Source: an uncultured Rhodospirillaceae bacterium | GTDB taxonomy: Bacteria > Pseudomonadota > Alphaproteobacteria > MPNO01 | Reading direction: 5' to 3' | DNA: 12,990 nt | Assembly (NCBI GenBank): GCA_937916005.1 | Contig: CALGIA010000527.1 | Coordinates: forward strand, 1-12,990 | Shown: piece after piece, positions 5,885-12,975 of the stretch | How the letters are laid out: the number at the start of each line of letters is the position of its first letter | Position numbering within the stretch: position 1 is the first letter of the stretch | Notes under the pieces: generated by a model | Database searches by the model: none | What the model was told of the DNA's origin: nothing | What the model saw: the letters and a program-made list of their open reading frames with translations, nothing else | Made by a program: the position numbers and the translations under genes

Positions 5885-7366
5885 CTAGAACTCCCAACGC
5901 TTGGATAACTGGACCGACGCGGTGCGGTTGTTATAGGTGTAATTGGTCAGGTTCGACAGCTGGCGGGTCGCCGAAACGGAAACCGTCATGTAGAGATCGC
6001 GTAGAACCGGAATGGGGATCTCCGTGGGAATCACGGTGTTGAGCGGAATGCCGAACGTCATTCCGGCCTTGCCGATCCGGTCATGGCGGGTCGATCCGCT
6101 GACCGATGGATCGCCGGTCTCGTATCTGTCGATCTCGCCCGACAATGAGGTGATGAGGAACATGCCCTTGCCGAGCAGCCAGTTGTGGGACAGTTTCAAT
6201 GATTGCCCGCGATAGATGTTGAAGTTGCGCTGGGCGTGCTTGACGATGTGATCGGTCTCGACGGTGATTTTCATTGTCGGGCTCAGCGTGTGGCCGACGC
6301 CAACCCCGAGGGTCATTTTCGGGCCGGATTTTTCCGGCGCGGACGTCGATGTCGGGATTCCCAAATATCTTTCCCGCACATATTTCCCGTGGCCAAAGAA
6401 TTGCGTGGCGGCGTTGTACTGGTATTCCCCGCGCAATTTGGCGCCCATGTTAAAGGCGTAATATCTGTCCGCCAGGGTGACCTGCTGAATGTAAATGGAC
6501 GGAATGAATTTCATGGGGGCGGCGTCATAGACCAGGTCCAGATCGGCGGTGGAGACCCGCAAATCGAGTTCCTTCCGGAGACGCTGTTCGGCCCGGTAAT
6601 GGGAAATCGAGCCTTTCAGGCGATGGCGCGCCTGATACCCCAGATCGTGATCGAATTCGAATCGCAACTGACCATTATAGGCGTGATCCTGCGTTCGTAT
6701 ATCGCTCTCGTCCACGGATCCCAACAGATCGCCGACAAGAAGCTGGTTGGATGCTGGCGCGGAATTCCTGTTCCAGTCATACTGGCCGCCCGCCGACGCC
6801 ATGACCGAATAGCGCGTGGTCTTGCGGCGCAGTTTTATCTGGTCGAGATAGCGGTTGATCTCGCTGCGCAGGCCGGCCGGCATGCTCTGTTTGCTGACCG
6901 CCGTAAGTTCGCGCTCGGCTTCCTGGAGATTATCAAGCCGGAACAGCACGATGGCGTATAAAAGCCGGGCCCGCGCATGATCCGGCTTCAGCAGAAGAAT
7001 GCGTTCGAACGTGGCCGACGCGCCCAGCACATCGCCGTCGGCAATCTGGTTCTGGGCATAGGCAAGGTTGAGTTCAATATCGTCCGGGTTGGCCAGAATA
7101 TCCGCATAGGTGACCTTGCGCGTGGGCAGGACATCGCGCTGCTTTTCGGCTTCCCGCCGGGTCTTTTCGATCTCGCGATTGGCGTCCGGGGTATCCCGAA
7201 GCAGATTTTCCGTTTCCGCCTGCGCCACATTGCTCTGCGCAAGGGCTGATGGCGCAAGTTGGATGGCGATGACCGAATTCGCCAGTATCGTAATCGCCAA
7301 CAACCCAATGAACCGGGCACAAACCCGGCCATGATAACTTCGGACTTTCGACAAATTCACGTTCAA
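5885..7366 (-). CDS. TPR plus outer-membrane beta-barrel protein (surface lipoprotein assembly modifier-like)
   Basis: This protein has 493 residues. An N-terminal signal peptide (hydrophobic 19-38, cut near SALA-QS at about 43) precedes a charged helical stretch (50-80). Next come TPR-like helices at about 92-175 (LNLAYAQNQIADGDVLGASATFE as the clearest repeat). From about 185 to the end there are alternating amphipathic strands finishing in Trp-Glu-Phe, the terminal aromatic that the BAM complex recognises in barrels. This architecture and length match Slam (DUF560) proteins, which move lipoproteins and soluble proteins across the outer membrane (type XI secretion). Homology is judged from architecture, not from a search. 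The start is TTG 7366, or GTG 7360, which is better spaced (10 bases) from GGGGA at 7371-7375. It follows the cyclase by 65 bases with a strong hairpin between, and abuts the FecR-protein gene, its most likely partner or cargo. Confidence 0.78.
   Translation of the reverse strand: MNVNLSKVRSYHGRVCARFIGLLAITILANSVIAIQLAPSALAQSNVAQAETENLLRDTPDANREIEKTRREAEKQRDVLPTRKVTYADILANPDDIELNLAYAQNQIADGDVLGASATFERILLLKPDHARARLLYAIVLFRLDNLQEAERELTAVSKQSMPAGLRSEINRYLDQIKLRRKTTRYSVMASAGGQYDWNRNSAPASNQLLVGDLLGSVDESDIRTQDHAYNGQLRFEFDHDLGYQARHRLKGSISHYRAEQRLRKELDLRVSTADLDLVYDAAPMKFIPSIYIQQVTLADRYYAFNMGAKLRGEYQYNAATQFFGHGKYVRERYLGIPTSTSAPEKSGPKMTLGVGVGHTLSPTMKITVETDHIVKHAQRNFNIYRGQSLKLSHNWLLGKGMFLITSLSGEIDRYETGDPSVSGSTRHDRIGKAGMTFGIPLNTVIPTEIPIPVLRDLYMTVSVSATRQLSNLTNYTYNNRTASVQLSKRWEF
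5891..5895 (-). promoter_or_regulatory. Ribosome-binding site that decides the FecR-protein start
   Basis: GGGAG on the minus strand lies inside the end of the preceding gene and 8 bases before the TTG at 5882. The alternative TTG at 5897 has no such motif upstream. This placement implies translational coupling. Confidence 0.55.
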
Positions 7367-7383
7367 GAAATCCCCAAACCCCG

Positions 7384-7415
7384 AGAGTCCGATTGTTTTA
7401 ACGTATCGGGACTCT
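7384..7415 (-). repeat. Intercistronic inverted repeat between cyclase and barrel genes
   Basis: On the plus strand AGAGTCCGAT (7384-7393) and ATCGGGACTCT (7405-7415) pair as a 10-bp stem with one bulged base and an 11-base loop. It sits in the 65-base gap between the cyclase stop and the barrel gene, ending about 10 bases before that gene's ribosome site. There is no T-run after it on the minus strand, so it is better read as an mRNA stability, processing or translational control hairpin than a terminator. Confidence 0.55.
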
Positions 7416-7431
7416 ACAGGGTAAGCCGCAA

Positions 7432-9666
7432 TTATTTGGTTGCCGCAGTGTAGACGCCGTCCCAGCCCGTTTCGAATAATTTCGGCTGCAGCTCGTCGAG
7501 CCGGCGTTCGTATAAATCGGTGAGACCTTCAAGCTTTCCCCCGGCTGCGATAATCAGTGATTCCAGATTATCGACCGCCGTATAGAGTTCGGCGGCGCGA
7601 TAGGCCGATAGGAAATTTTTCTGGGCCAAAACCAGCCCGTGATACCAATCCGATTTCGCCACGGTTTCATCGCCAAGCAGCGTATAGATCCGCACCGGCG
7701 TTTCCTTGCCGACCAGCCGGATGCTGTCTATTTCCAGCCAAGCCAGACCAGGGGCTTTCTCGATGGTGGCCTCGCCGGCGACAATCGTGACGCCATAGGT
7801 CTTCGACTGGCCCTCCAGCCGGGACGAAATATTGGCCACATCGCCCAGCACGGAGTAATCGAAGCGCTGGTCCGACCCCATATTGCCGACACAGCAATCG
7901 CCGCTGTTCAGTCCGATACCGATTGAGATATGCCGGTGGGGTTCGCCGGCGGCTTCGGCTGCGGCCCGCCATTCATCGTTCAGCGTCTCCAGCCTTGAAA
8001 CCATTTCCAGGACGGCGTGGGCCGCGTGATCGGCGTGATCCGGATCGTCCAGCGGCGCGTTCCAGAACGCCATGATCGCATCGCCCATATATTTGTCGAT
8101 GGTGCCGTCATGGCTCAGGATCACGTCGGTCATCGGGGTCAGGAAGGCGTTTATGAAGCTGGTCAGGGCTTGCGCCTCCAGGGATTCCGAGATCACCGTG
8201 AAGCCCCGAATGTCGCAGAACAGAACGGTCAGATCCCGGATTTCACCGCCGAGTTTCAGGGTCGACCGGTCATTGGCCACGCGCGCGACCAGCGCCGGTG
8301 ACAAGTAACGGCTGAACGCGCCGCGCACGTTGCGGCGTTCCGCTTCGGTGCGCAGGAACAGGATGAAGGATTGGATCAAATAGAGGCCCAGCGCGACCGC
8401 CGACGGGTATACCGGGTCGAGCAGCCAGTGCAGTTCGACAAAGGCGAACCACGACATGCCCGTCGCGACGCCGACGCCGCCGATCGCGACCAGCGCGCAC
8501 CAGGCCGCACCCCATCGCGGCAGCAGGACGACCAATATGCCGCCCAGAAATACAAGCCAGAGAAGTTCCGCGCCCATGGTCCAGTCGGGACGCAGCAGGT
8601 GGTCGCCCACGATCATCTGCTCAATCGCCTGGGCCTGAATTTCAACCCCGGCCGCCACCGGGTTCAACGCGGTCGACCGGATATCCTTTAGCCCCGCCGC
8701 GCTGGTGCCTATAATGACGATGCGCCCTTCCACATCGACACCCCTGGTTCCGGGCGCCATGGCCTTCCAGGCAGGGATGAATCTTTGCGGCACATAACCC
8801 GAATCATACAGCCATATCTGGCCGTTGGCGTCGGTCGGCACGGTGATGCGCCCGATGCGCACCTTGTTCAGCCCGGTCGCTTCGCCGAACGCTGTGTTAC
8901 CGCTGGCCCCGGATGATTTGATCAGATAGGACGATGCGCCCTGGACCACGCGTAGCGCCTCGGCGGCCAGCGACGGGTATATTTCGCCGGACACGGTGCC
9001 GTCCCCAATGAGGCGGAACAGAACCGGCACATGGCGAATGATGCCGTCCACATCGACGCTGCTGTTGAAACTGCCCTGGCCCGCCGACGCCGCCTCCAGC
9101 TCGGGCAAATTCACGATGGCTCCGGGGAACTGGCCCAGAAAGGGCCGCGGGTCGTCGCCGGCGACCGCCACGCCCCAATTCATGCGGGGCCGCCGCGACG
9201 ATTGCGGTTCGGCCGTCAGCATGAAGCCCAGCACCGTCGGTATCTTGCCGATGGCCGTGGCGAGAACCTGGTCATGATCGGGCAGGCGCGGCGCAATCCG
9301 TTCCAGCTCCGGATCCCGGGTCAGACGCCGCCAGACCTGTAACACCTGTTTGGGGGACGTGCGGTCCGGTTCGGCGAAAAGGACGTCGAACACCACGGCG
9401 GCGGCGCCCCGCTCACGCAGGCGGTCGACCAGTGCCGCGATCCGGGTGCGCGGCCAGGGCCATTGGCCAAGCCGTTCCAGGCTTGAATCGTCGATGTCGA
9501 TGATGCGGACCGGCGCATCGGTCCAGGCGCGGGGCATGCGGCGCTGGAATTCGTCGAATGTGACGAGCCGCATGCGCTGGATGGGCGTCGGGTCCATGAT
9601 TCGAATGGCGACCGCCAGGGCAAGCAACGCCAGCGGCAGCAGGCCCCATAACCGATTCCAGTTCAT
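7432..9666 (-). CDS. CHASE2-domain adenylate cyclase (class III)
   Basis: This is a 744-residue membrane-bound cyclase. One transmembrane helix (about 6-24) leads into a periplasmic CHASE2 sensory domain (about 30-355; VRIIDIDDSSLERLGQWPWPR and AAVVFDVLFAEPD are typical). Three helices follow (about 365-383, 386-406, 416-437), and then a cytosolic class III catalytic domain (475-662). Metal-binding Asp485 (LFCDIRGFT) and Asp529 (DKYMGDAIMAFW) are 44 apart as usual. Lys525 and Asp609 are the pair that selects adenine, and Asn612 and Arg616 (NISSR) are the transition-state residues. All catalytic positions are therefore intact, so ATP to cAMP conversion is expected. About 80 C-terminal residues are helical without an assigned domain. 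It is the first gene of the leftward run and presumably responds to an envelope signal. The start is ATG 9666; the ribosome site is weak. Confidence 0.95.
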   Translation of the reverse strand: MNWNRLWGLLPLALLALAVAIRIMDPTPIQRMRLVTFDEFQRRMPRAWTDAPVRIIDIDDSSLERLGQWPWPRTRIAALVDRLRERGAAAVVFDVLFAEPDRTSPKQVLQVWRRLTRDPELERIAPRLPDHDQVLATAIGKIPTVLGFMLTAEPQSSRRPRMNWGVAVAGDDPRPFLGQFPGAIVNLPELEAASAGQGSFNSSVDVDGIIRHVPVLFRLIGDGTVSGEIYPSLAAEALRVVQGASSYLIKSSGASGNTAFGEATGLNKVRIGRITVPTDANGQIWLYDSGYVPQRFIPAWKAMAPGTRGVDVEGRIVIIGTSAAGLKDIRSTALNPVAAGVEIQAQAIEQMIVGDHLLRPDWTMGAELLWLVFLGGILVVLLPRWGAAWCALVAIGGVGVATGMSWFAFVELHWLLDPVYPSAVALGLYLIQSFILFLRTEAERRNVRGAFSRYLSPALVARVANDRSTLKLGGEIRDLTVLFCDIRGFTVISESLEAQALTSFINAFLTPMTDVILSHDGTIDKYMGDAIMAFWNAPLDDPDHADHAAHAVLEMVSRLETLNDEWRAAAEAAGEPHRHISIGIGLNSGDCCVGNMGSDQRFDYSVLGDVANISSRLEGQSKTYGVTIVAGEATIEKAPGLAWLEIDSIRLVGKETPVRIYTLLGDETVAKSDWYHGLVLAQKNFLSAYRAAELYTAVDNLESLIIAAGGKLEGLTDLYERRLDELQPKLFETGWDGVYTAATK

Positions 9667-9700
9667 GACGATGCTTCGGTTGATCGCGGTTTCATGGCGC

Positions 9701-9729
9701 CATTATGCATTTACAATTGCTGCATTATG
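9701..9729. repeat. Direct repeats in the divergent promoter region
   Basis: CATTATG occurs at 9701-9707 and 9723-9729, 22 bases apart (about two helical turns). They lie in the AT-rich part of the 170-base region between the divergent cyclase and monooxygenase genes. The spacing suits paired binding of a regulator on one face of DNA or promoter elements. I could not assign -35/-10 boxes with certainty. Confidence 0.25.
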
Positions 9730-9751
9730 GTTAACGAAAGATTGCTTGAGA

Positions 9752-9765
9752 TTCCCGTATGGGAA
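9752..9765. promoter_or_regulatory. Short palindrome upstream of the monooxygenase operon (candidate operator)
   Basis: TTCCC (9752-9756) and GGGAA (9761-9765) are inverted around GTAT, 72 bases before the first monooxygenase start and within its likely 5' leader or promoter. It is short, so chance is possible. Confidence 0.25.
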
Positions 9766-9823
9766 CTTGGCCTCGTGGTCTTCCCCGGTTAGGCTCGTGT
9801 TCAGAACGGGTCGGCAATGCGCC

Positions 9824-9828
9824 GGGAG
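9824..9828 (+). promoter_or_regulatory. Ribosome-binding site deciding the first monooxygenase start
   Basis: GGGAG lies 8 bases before the ATG at 9837. The frame is open back to an ATG at 9759, but the 26 extra residues are absent from the paralogue and lack protein-like character, so 9837 is the real start. Confidence 0.65.
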
Positions 9829-9836
9829 CAAATTCG

Positions 9837-11030
9837 ATGAAAATCTATTCTTTTCACCTGATGCCCTACGGGGATCTGGATATGGGGCACCGGGAATTTT
9901 ATAATTCGGTCTGGCTCAAGCTGCCCAACAGCTATTTCGACCCCGAAAAAGGCCACGCGCTGTATAACAGATATCTCGATGAGTTGGAACTCGCCGCCGA
10001 GCTGGGCTTCGACGGGGTGGCGGTCAACGAACATCATCAGAATGCCTATGGGTTGATGCCGTCACCGATTGTCATGGCGTCCGCGTTGGCGCGGCGCACG
10101 GGCGACGCCAAGATCGCCATTCTCGGCAATGCCTTCTGCCTGCGGGAACATCCGCTGACCCTGGCCGAAGAACATGCGATGATCGATTGCATCACCGGCG
10201 GGCGGCTGATTTCCGGTTTTGTGCGCGGCATTGGCGCGGAATATTTCGCCATGGGCGTGAACCCGGCGAAATCGCGCGAACGCCACGAAGAAGCCCATGA
10301 TCTGGTGGTCCGCGCCTGGACCGAACCCGGGCCGTTCGCGTTTGAAGGCAAGCATTATCACTTCGAATACGTCAATGTCTGGCCGCGCCCCTATCAGAAA
10401 CCCCACCCGCCGATCTGGTGTCCGTCCATGGGCAGCATGGAAACCATTGAATGGGCGGTGCATCCGGATCGGAAATACGTGTATTTACACGCTTTTACGC
10501 CCTTCGACTCGACTTTGAAGTTCCATAATGTGTTCCGCGGGTTGGCCCAGAACCGGCACGGCTATGAAGCGTCATCGGAACAGCTCGGCTGGTGCCTGCC
10601 GGTTTATGTGGGCGAAACCGATGAACAGGCCCATCGTGAAGCCAAGCCCCATTTTGAGGCCATGTTCAATGTCTTCCTGCCGAAAATTTCGCTGGCCATG
10701 TTTTCTCCGCCGGGCTACGTAACCACCGATTCCTACCGGCGGTTCCTGGGGCACAATAAAAGCGTGCGCGGTGAAATCACCTTTGAGGATCTGGTCGACC
10801 GGGGGATCGTTATCTGCGGCAGCCCCGATACGGTAAGACGCAAGATCACCGACGCCCATCGCCAGGCCGGATTCCAGCATTTTCTGGGTTTATTGCAATT
10901 CGGAACCCTGCCGGCGGATCTCACGGAAAAGAACATCCGTCTGTTCGCTGACGAGGTCATGCCGGCGCTTCAACCCTTGTCCGACAAGGAATATCGGGGG
11001 TTCGACCCGGTGGAGGCAGTGGCGCTATGA
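9837..11030 (+). CDS. Luciferase-like (LLM class) flavin-dependent monooxygenase, copy 1
   Basis: This 397-residue protein belongs to the bacterial luciferase-like monooxygenase superfamily. These TIM-barrel enzymes use reduced flavin (FMNH2, or F420 in some branches) and O2 to oxidise substrates such as aldehydes, alkanes, sulfonates or terpenoids. The Glu-His-His of VNEHHQNAYG (65-67), the EHAMIDCITGGRLISGFVRG segment and GKHYHFEYVNVWPRPYQKPHPP are typical of the family. Near the C-terminus, GIVICGSPDTVRRKI and QFGTLPADLTEKNIRLFADEVMP are standard LLM motifs. No signal peptide is present, so it is cytosolic. The substrate cannot be deduced. It opens a three-gene operon divergent from the cyclase, and its TGA overlaps the next start (ATGA, 11027-11030), implying coupled translation and perhaps a heteromer with copy 2. 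Confidence 0.92.
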   Translation: MKIYSFHLMPYGDLDMGHREFYNSVWLKLPNSYFDPEKGHALYNRYLDELELAAELGFDGVAVNEHHQNAYGLMPSPIVMASALARRTGDAKIAILGNAFCLREHPLTLAEEHAMIDCITGGRLISGFVRGIGAEYFAMGVNPAKSRERHEEAHDLVVRAWTEPGPFAFEGKHYHFEYVNVWPRPYQKPHPPIWCPSMGSMETIEWAVHPDRKYVYLHAFTPFDSTLKFHNVFRGLAQNRHGYEASSEQLGWCLPVYVGETDEQAHREAKPHFEAMFNVFLPKISLAMFSPPGYVTTDSYRRFLGHNKSVRGEITFEDLVDRGIVICGSPDTVRRKITDAHRQAGFQHFLGLLQFGTLPADLTEKNIRLFADEVMPALQPLSDKEYRGFDPVEAVAL

Positions 11031-12235
11031 CCGATCAGTCCCTGAAAGTTCACATGTTCCATCTGATGCCCTACGCGGACCTCGATATGGGGTATCGGGA
11101 AAATTATAATTCTGTCTGGCTGACCCTTCCCAACAGCTATTTCGACCCGGAAAAAGGCCATGCGCTGTACAACAGGTATCTCGACGAGCTGGAGCTCGGC
11201 GCCGAGCTTGGCTTCGACGGGATTTGCGTCAATGAACATCATCAGAACGCCTATGGGCTGATGCCGTCGCCGGTGGTGATGGCGTCTGCGCTGGCGCGGC
11301 GCACCCGAGACGTGAAAATCGCCATTCTCGGCAACGCGTTTTGTCTGCGCGAACATCCGCTGACCCTGGCCGAAGAACACGCGATGATAGATTGCATCAC
11401 CGGCGGCCGGCTGATTACCGGTTTCGTGCGCGGCGTCGGTTGTGAATATTACTCGCTGGGGGTCAACCCGTCCTTCTCTCTGGAACGCCACCAGGAGGCC
11501 CATGATCTTGTGGTCCGCGCCTGGACCGAAACCGGGCCGTTCGCGTTTGAAGGCAAGCATTACCATTTCGAATACGTCAATGTCTGGCCGCGACCCTACC
11601 AACAGCCCCACCCGCCGATCTGGTGCCCGTCCCAGGGCAGCGTGGAAACCATCGAATGGGCGGCCCATCCCGACCGAAAATACACCTACCTGCAGGCCTA
11701 TAGCCCGTTCGATTCCGTGCAGCGCTATCTGGATCTGTACCGGGATTCGGCCGAACGGCTGTATGGCTACACCGCGTCGTCGGAACAGATCGCGTGGAGC
11801 ACGCCGGTCTATGTGGGCGAAACCGATGACGCCGCGATCGCGGAAGCCGCGCCCCATATGGAATCCCTTTTCAATGTGTTCCTGCCGAAAATTTCCCAGA
11901 CGATGTTTTTCCCGCCGGGCTATATGTCCAATCAATCCATGAAGAATATCATGGCCCACAAGCGCGCGGCGCGGGGCGGACAGGTCATCCAGGACATGAT
12001 CGACAAGGGTATCGTGATCTGCGGTAGCCCCGATACGGTGCGCAAGACGATTGTGGACCGCCATCACCGCGCCGGGTTCCAGAACCTGGTCTGCATGATG
12101 CAGTTCGGAACCCTGCCGGCGGATCTGACGGAAAAAAGCATCAGGCTCTTTACGTCAGAGGTTCTGCCCGGAATTCGCGGTCTGAACGATCAGCATTATC
12201 GCGGTTTTGAGCGAACCAATGCGGCGGCGGAATAG
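11027..12235 (+). CDS. Luciferase-like (LLM class) flavin-dependent monooxygenase, copy 2
   Basis: This 402-residue tandem paralogue of the preceding gene keeps Glu-His-His at 70-72 and aligns to copy 1 end to end with an N-terminal offset of 5. The first 215 residues are nearly the same in both, including the identical LPNSYFDPEKGHALYNRYLD. The part from about 220 to 350 differs much more, for example YSPFDSVQRYLDLYRDSAER against FTPFDSTLKFHNVFRGLAQN. The C-terminal QFGTLPADLTEK block is again conserved. This suggests a shared flavin core with different substrate or partner surfaces, as in LuxA/LuxB-type pairs (inference). The start ATG overlaps the stop of copy 1, with GGAGG (11012-11016) 10 bases upstream. 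The methyltransferase gene follows after 3 bases. Confidence 0.92.
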   Translation: MTDQSLKVHMFHLMPYADLDMGYRENYNSVWLTLPNSYFDPEKGHALYNRYLDELELGAELGFDGICVNEHHQNAYGLMPSPVVMASALARRTRDVKIAILGNAFCLREHPLTLAEEHAMIDCITGGRLITGFVRGVGCEYYSLGVNPSFSLERHQEAHDLVVRAWTETGPFAFEGKHYHFEYVNVWPRPYQQPHPPIWCPSQGSVETIEWAAHPDRKYTYLQAYSPFDSVQRYLDLYRDSAERLYGYTASSEQIAWSTPVYVGETDDAAIAEAAPHMESLFNVFLPKISQTMFFPPGYMSNQSMKNIMAHKRAARGGQVIQDMIDKGIVICGSPDTVRKTIVDRHHRAGFQNLVCMMQFGTLPADLTEKSIRLFTSEVLPGIRGLNDQHYRGFERTNAAAE

Positions 12236-12238
12236 GAA

Positions 12239-12853
12239 TTGAACCCGGAACATTTCAGCCGCGAGGATGAGGAAAGTGATCGGCGTTTTTATGAAACGCC
12301 GCGGCTGGTCACCCATATCGACGAAGCGGCTTGCGCCGTCCTGGCTGAATTTTACGGCCGGCTATTGCCCGAGGGAGGAGAAATTCTCGATCTGATGTCG
12401 AGCTGCGTGTCCCATCTTCCGGTCGAGGTCGATTATCACAGCGTGACCGGTCTCGGCATGAACGAGGTCGAACTCATGACCAACCCGCAGCTCACCGCCG
12501 CCGTGATTGCCGATCTCAACAAGATCCCGACCCTGCCATTTTCCGATGCGTCGTTCGATGGCTGCGTGATTTCCGTGTCGGTTCAGTATCTGGTCCATCC
12601 GACCGCCATATTCGGCGAAATTGCCAGAGTGCTGCGACCCGGCGCGCCCTGCGCCGTCACATTCTCGAACCGGATGTTTCCGACCAAGGCGATCGCAGCC
12701 TGGCGCGCCTTCGGAGATGAGGACCACGCCCGCCTTGTCGGTTATTATTTTACGGAAGCCGGCGGTTTCGAAGAGCCTGTATTTGAGGACATCTCGCCAT
12801 TTCCCGGGGAAACCGACCCACTATTCGCCGTGATGGCGGAACGGGCTGACTGA
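12239..12853 (+). CDS. Class I SAM-dependent methyltransferase-like protein with atypical motif I
   Basis: This protein has 204 residues if the TTG at 12239 is the start; there is no ATG until residue 74, well inside the fold. It reads as the core of a class I methyltransferase: an N-terminal RRFYETPRLVTHIDEAA, motif I at 49-60, and LPFSDASFDGCVISVSVQYL (99-118, the usual acidic Asp-Phe-Asp strand). EIARVLRPGAPCAVTFSNR completes strands 4-5. Motif I is DLMSSCVSHLP instead of the glycine-rich DxGxGxG. From memory this form recurs in a conserved bacterial family, so it is probably a family trait rather than decay. The substrate is unknown. It directly follows the two monooxygenases, so it may methylate their product or a precursor. 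An AGGA motif is too close to the TTG to be convincing, so initiation may rely on coupling. Confidence 0.8.
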   Translation: MNPEHFSREDEESDRRFYETPRLVTHIDEAACAVLAEFYGRLLPEGGEILDLMSSCVSHLPVEVDYHSVTGLGMNEVELMTNPQLTAAVIADLNKIPTLPFSDASFDGCVISVSVQYLVHPTAIFGEIARVLRPGAPCAVTFSNRMFPTKAIAAWRAFGDEDHARLVGYYFTEAGGFEEPVFEDISPFPGETDPLFAVMAERAD

Positions 12854-12861
12854 AAACCCCG

Positions 12862-12975
12862 CTAGATGCTGCCCAGTGTCAGCATGACGCCCAGCACGAG
12901 AACGTAGCTGGTCACGAGAAACATCACATGTTTTGAAGAAGACCGTGCAATTGCGCGAGCGGCTTTACCTGACAT
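12862..12975 (-). CDS. Possible 37-residue single-span membrane peptide
   Basis: Reading leftwards from ATG 12975 to TAG 12862 gives a basic N-terminus (MSGKAARAIARSSSKH) followed by about 20 hydrophobic residues (VMFLVTSYVLVLG and on), ending in Gly-Ser-Ile. This fits a small inner-membrane protein with its N-terminus in the cytosol. AAGGGG at 12983-12988 lies about 7 bases before the ATG as a ribosome site. The frame stays open to the window edge, so it could instead be the C-terminus of a longer protein. It converges with the methyltransferase gene, whose stop is 8 bases away. No family recognised. Confidence 0.45.
   Translation of the reverse strand: MSGKAARAIARSSSKHVMFLVTSYVLVLGVMLTLGSI

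Noticed and set aside
5883..5897. Longer FecR-protein start at TTG 5897
   Set aside because: No ribosome site upstream. The in-gene GGGAG is correctly spaced for the TTG at 5882, and the shorter form gives a cleaner signal peptide.
6203..6961. 252-codon plus-strand open frame opposite the barrel gene
   Set aside because: The minus strand has a signal peptide, TPR, beta-strands and a terminal Phe. The plus frame has no recognisable features and lies wholly inside it.
9759..9836. N-terminal extension of the first monooxygenase to the ATG at 9759
   Set aside because: GGGAG precedes the ATG at 9837, the extra 26 residues are absent from the paralogue, and they overlap the candidate operator.
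10970..12067. 365-codon open frame antisense to the second monooxygenase
   Set aside because: It mirrors the coding strand of a well-supported LLM enzyme and has no domain-like sequence or ribosome site. The first monooxygenase shows similar, shorter antisense shadows, as expected from codon bias.
12845..12883. GCTGAC/GTCAGC inverted repeat after the methyltransferase as a terminator
   Set aside because: Six-base arms with a 27-base loop and no T-run; likely chance, and it overlaps the possible small ORF.
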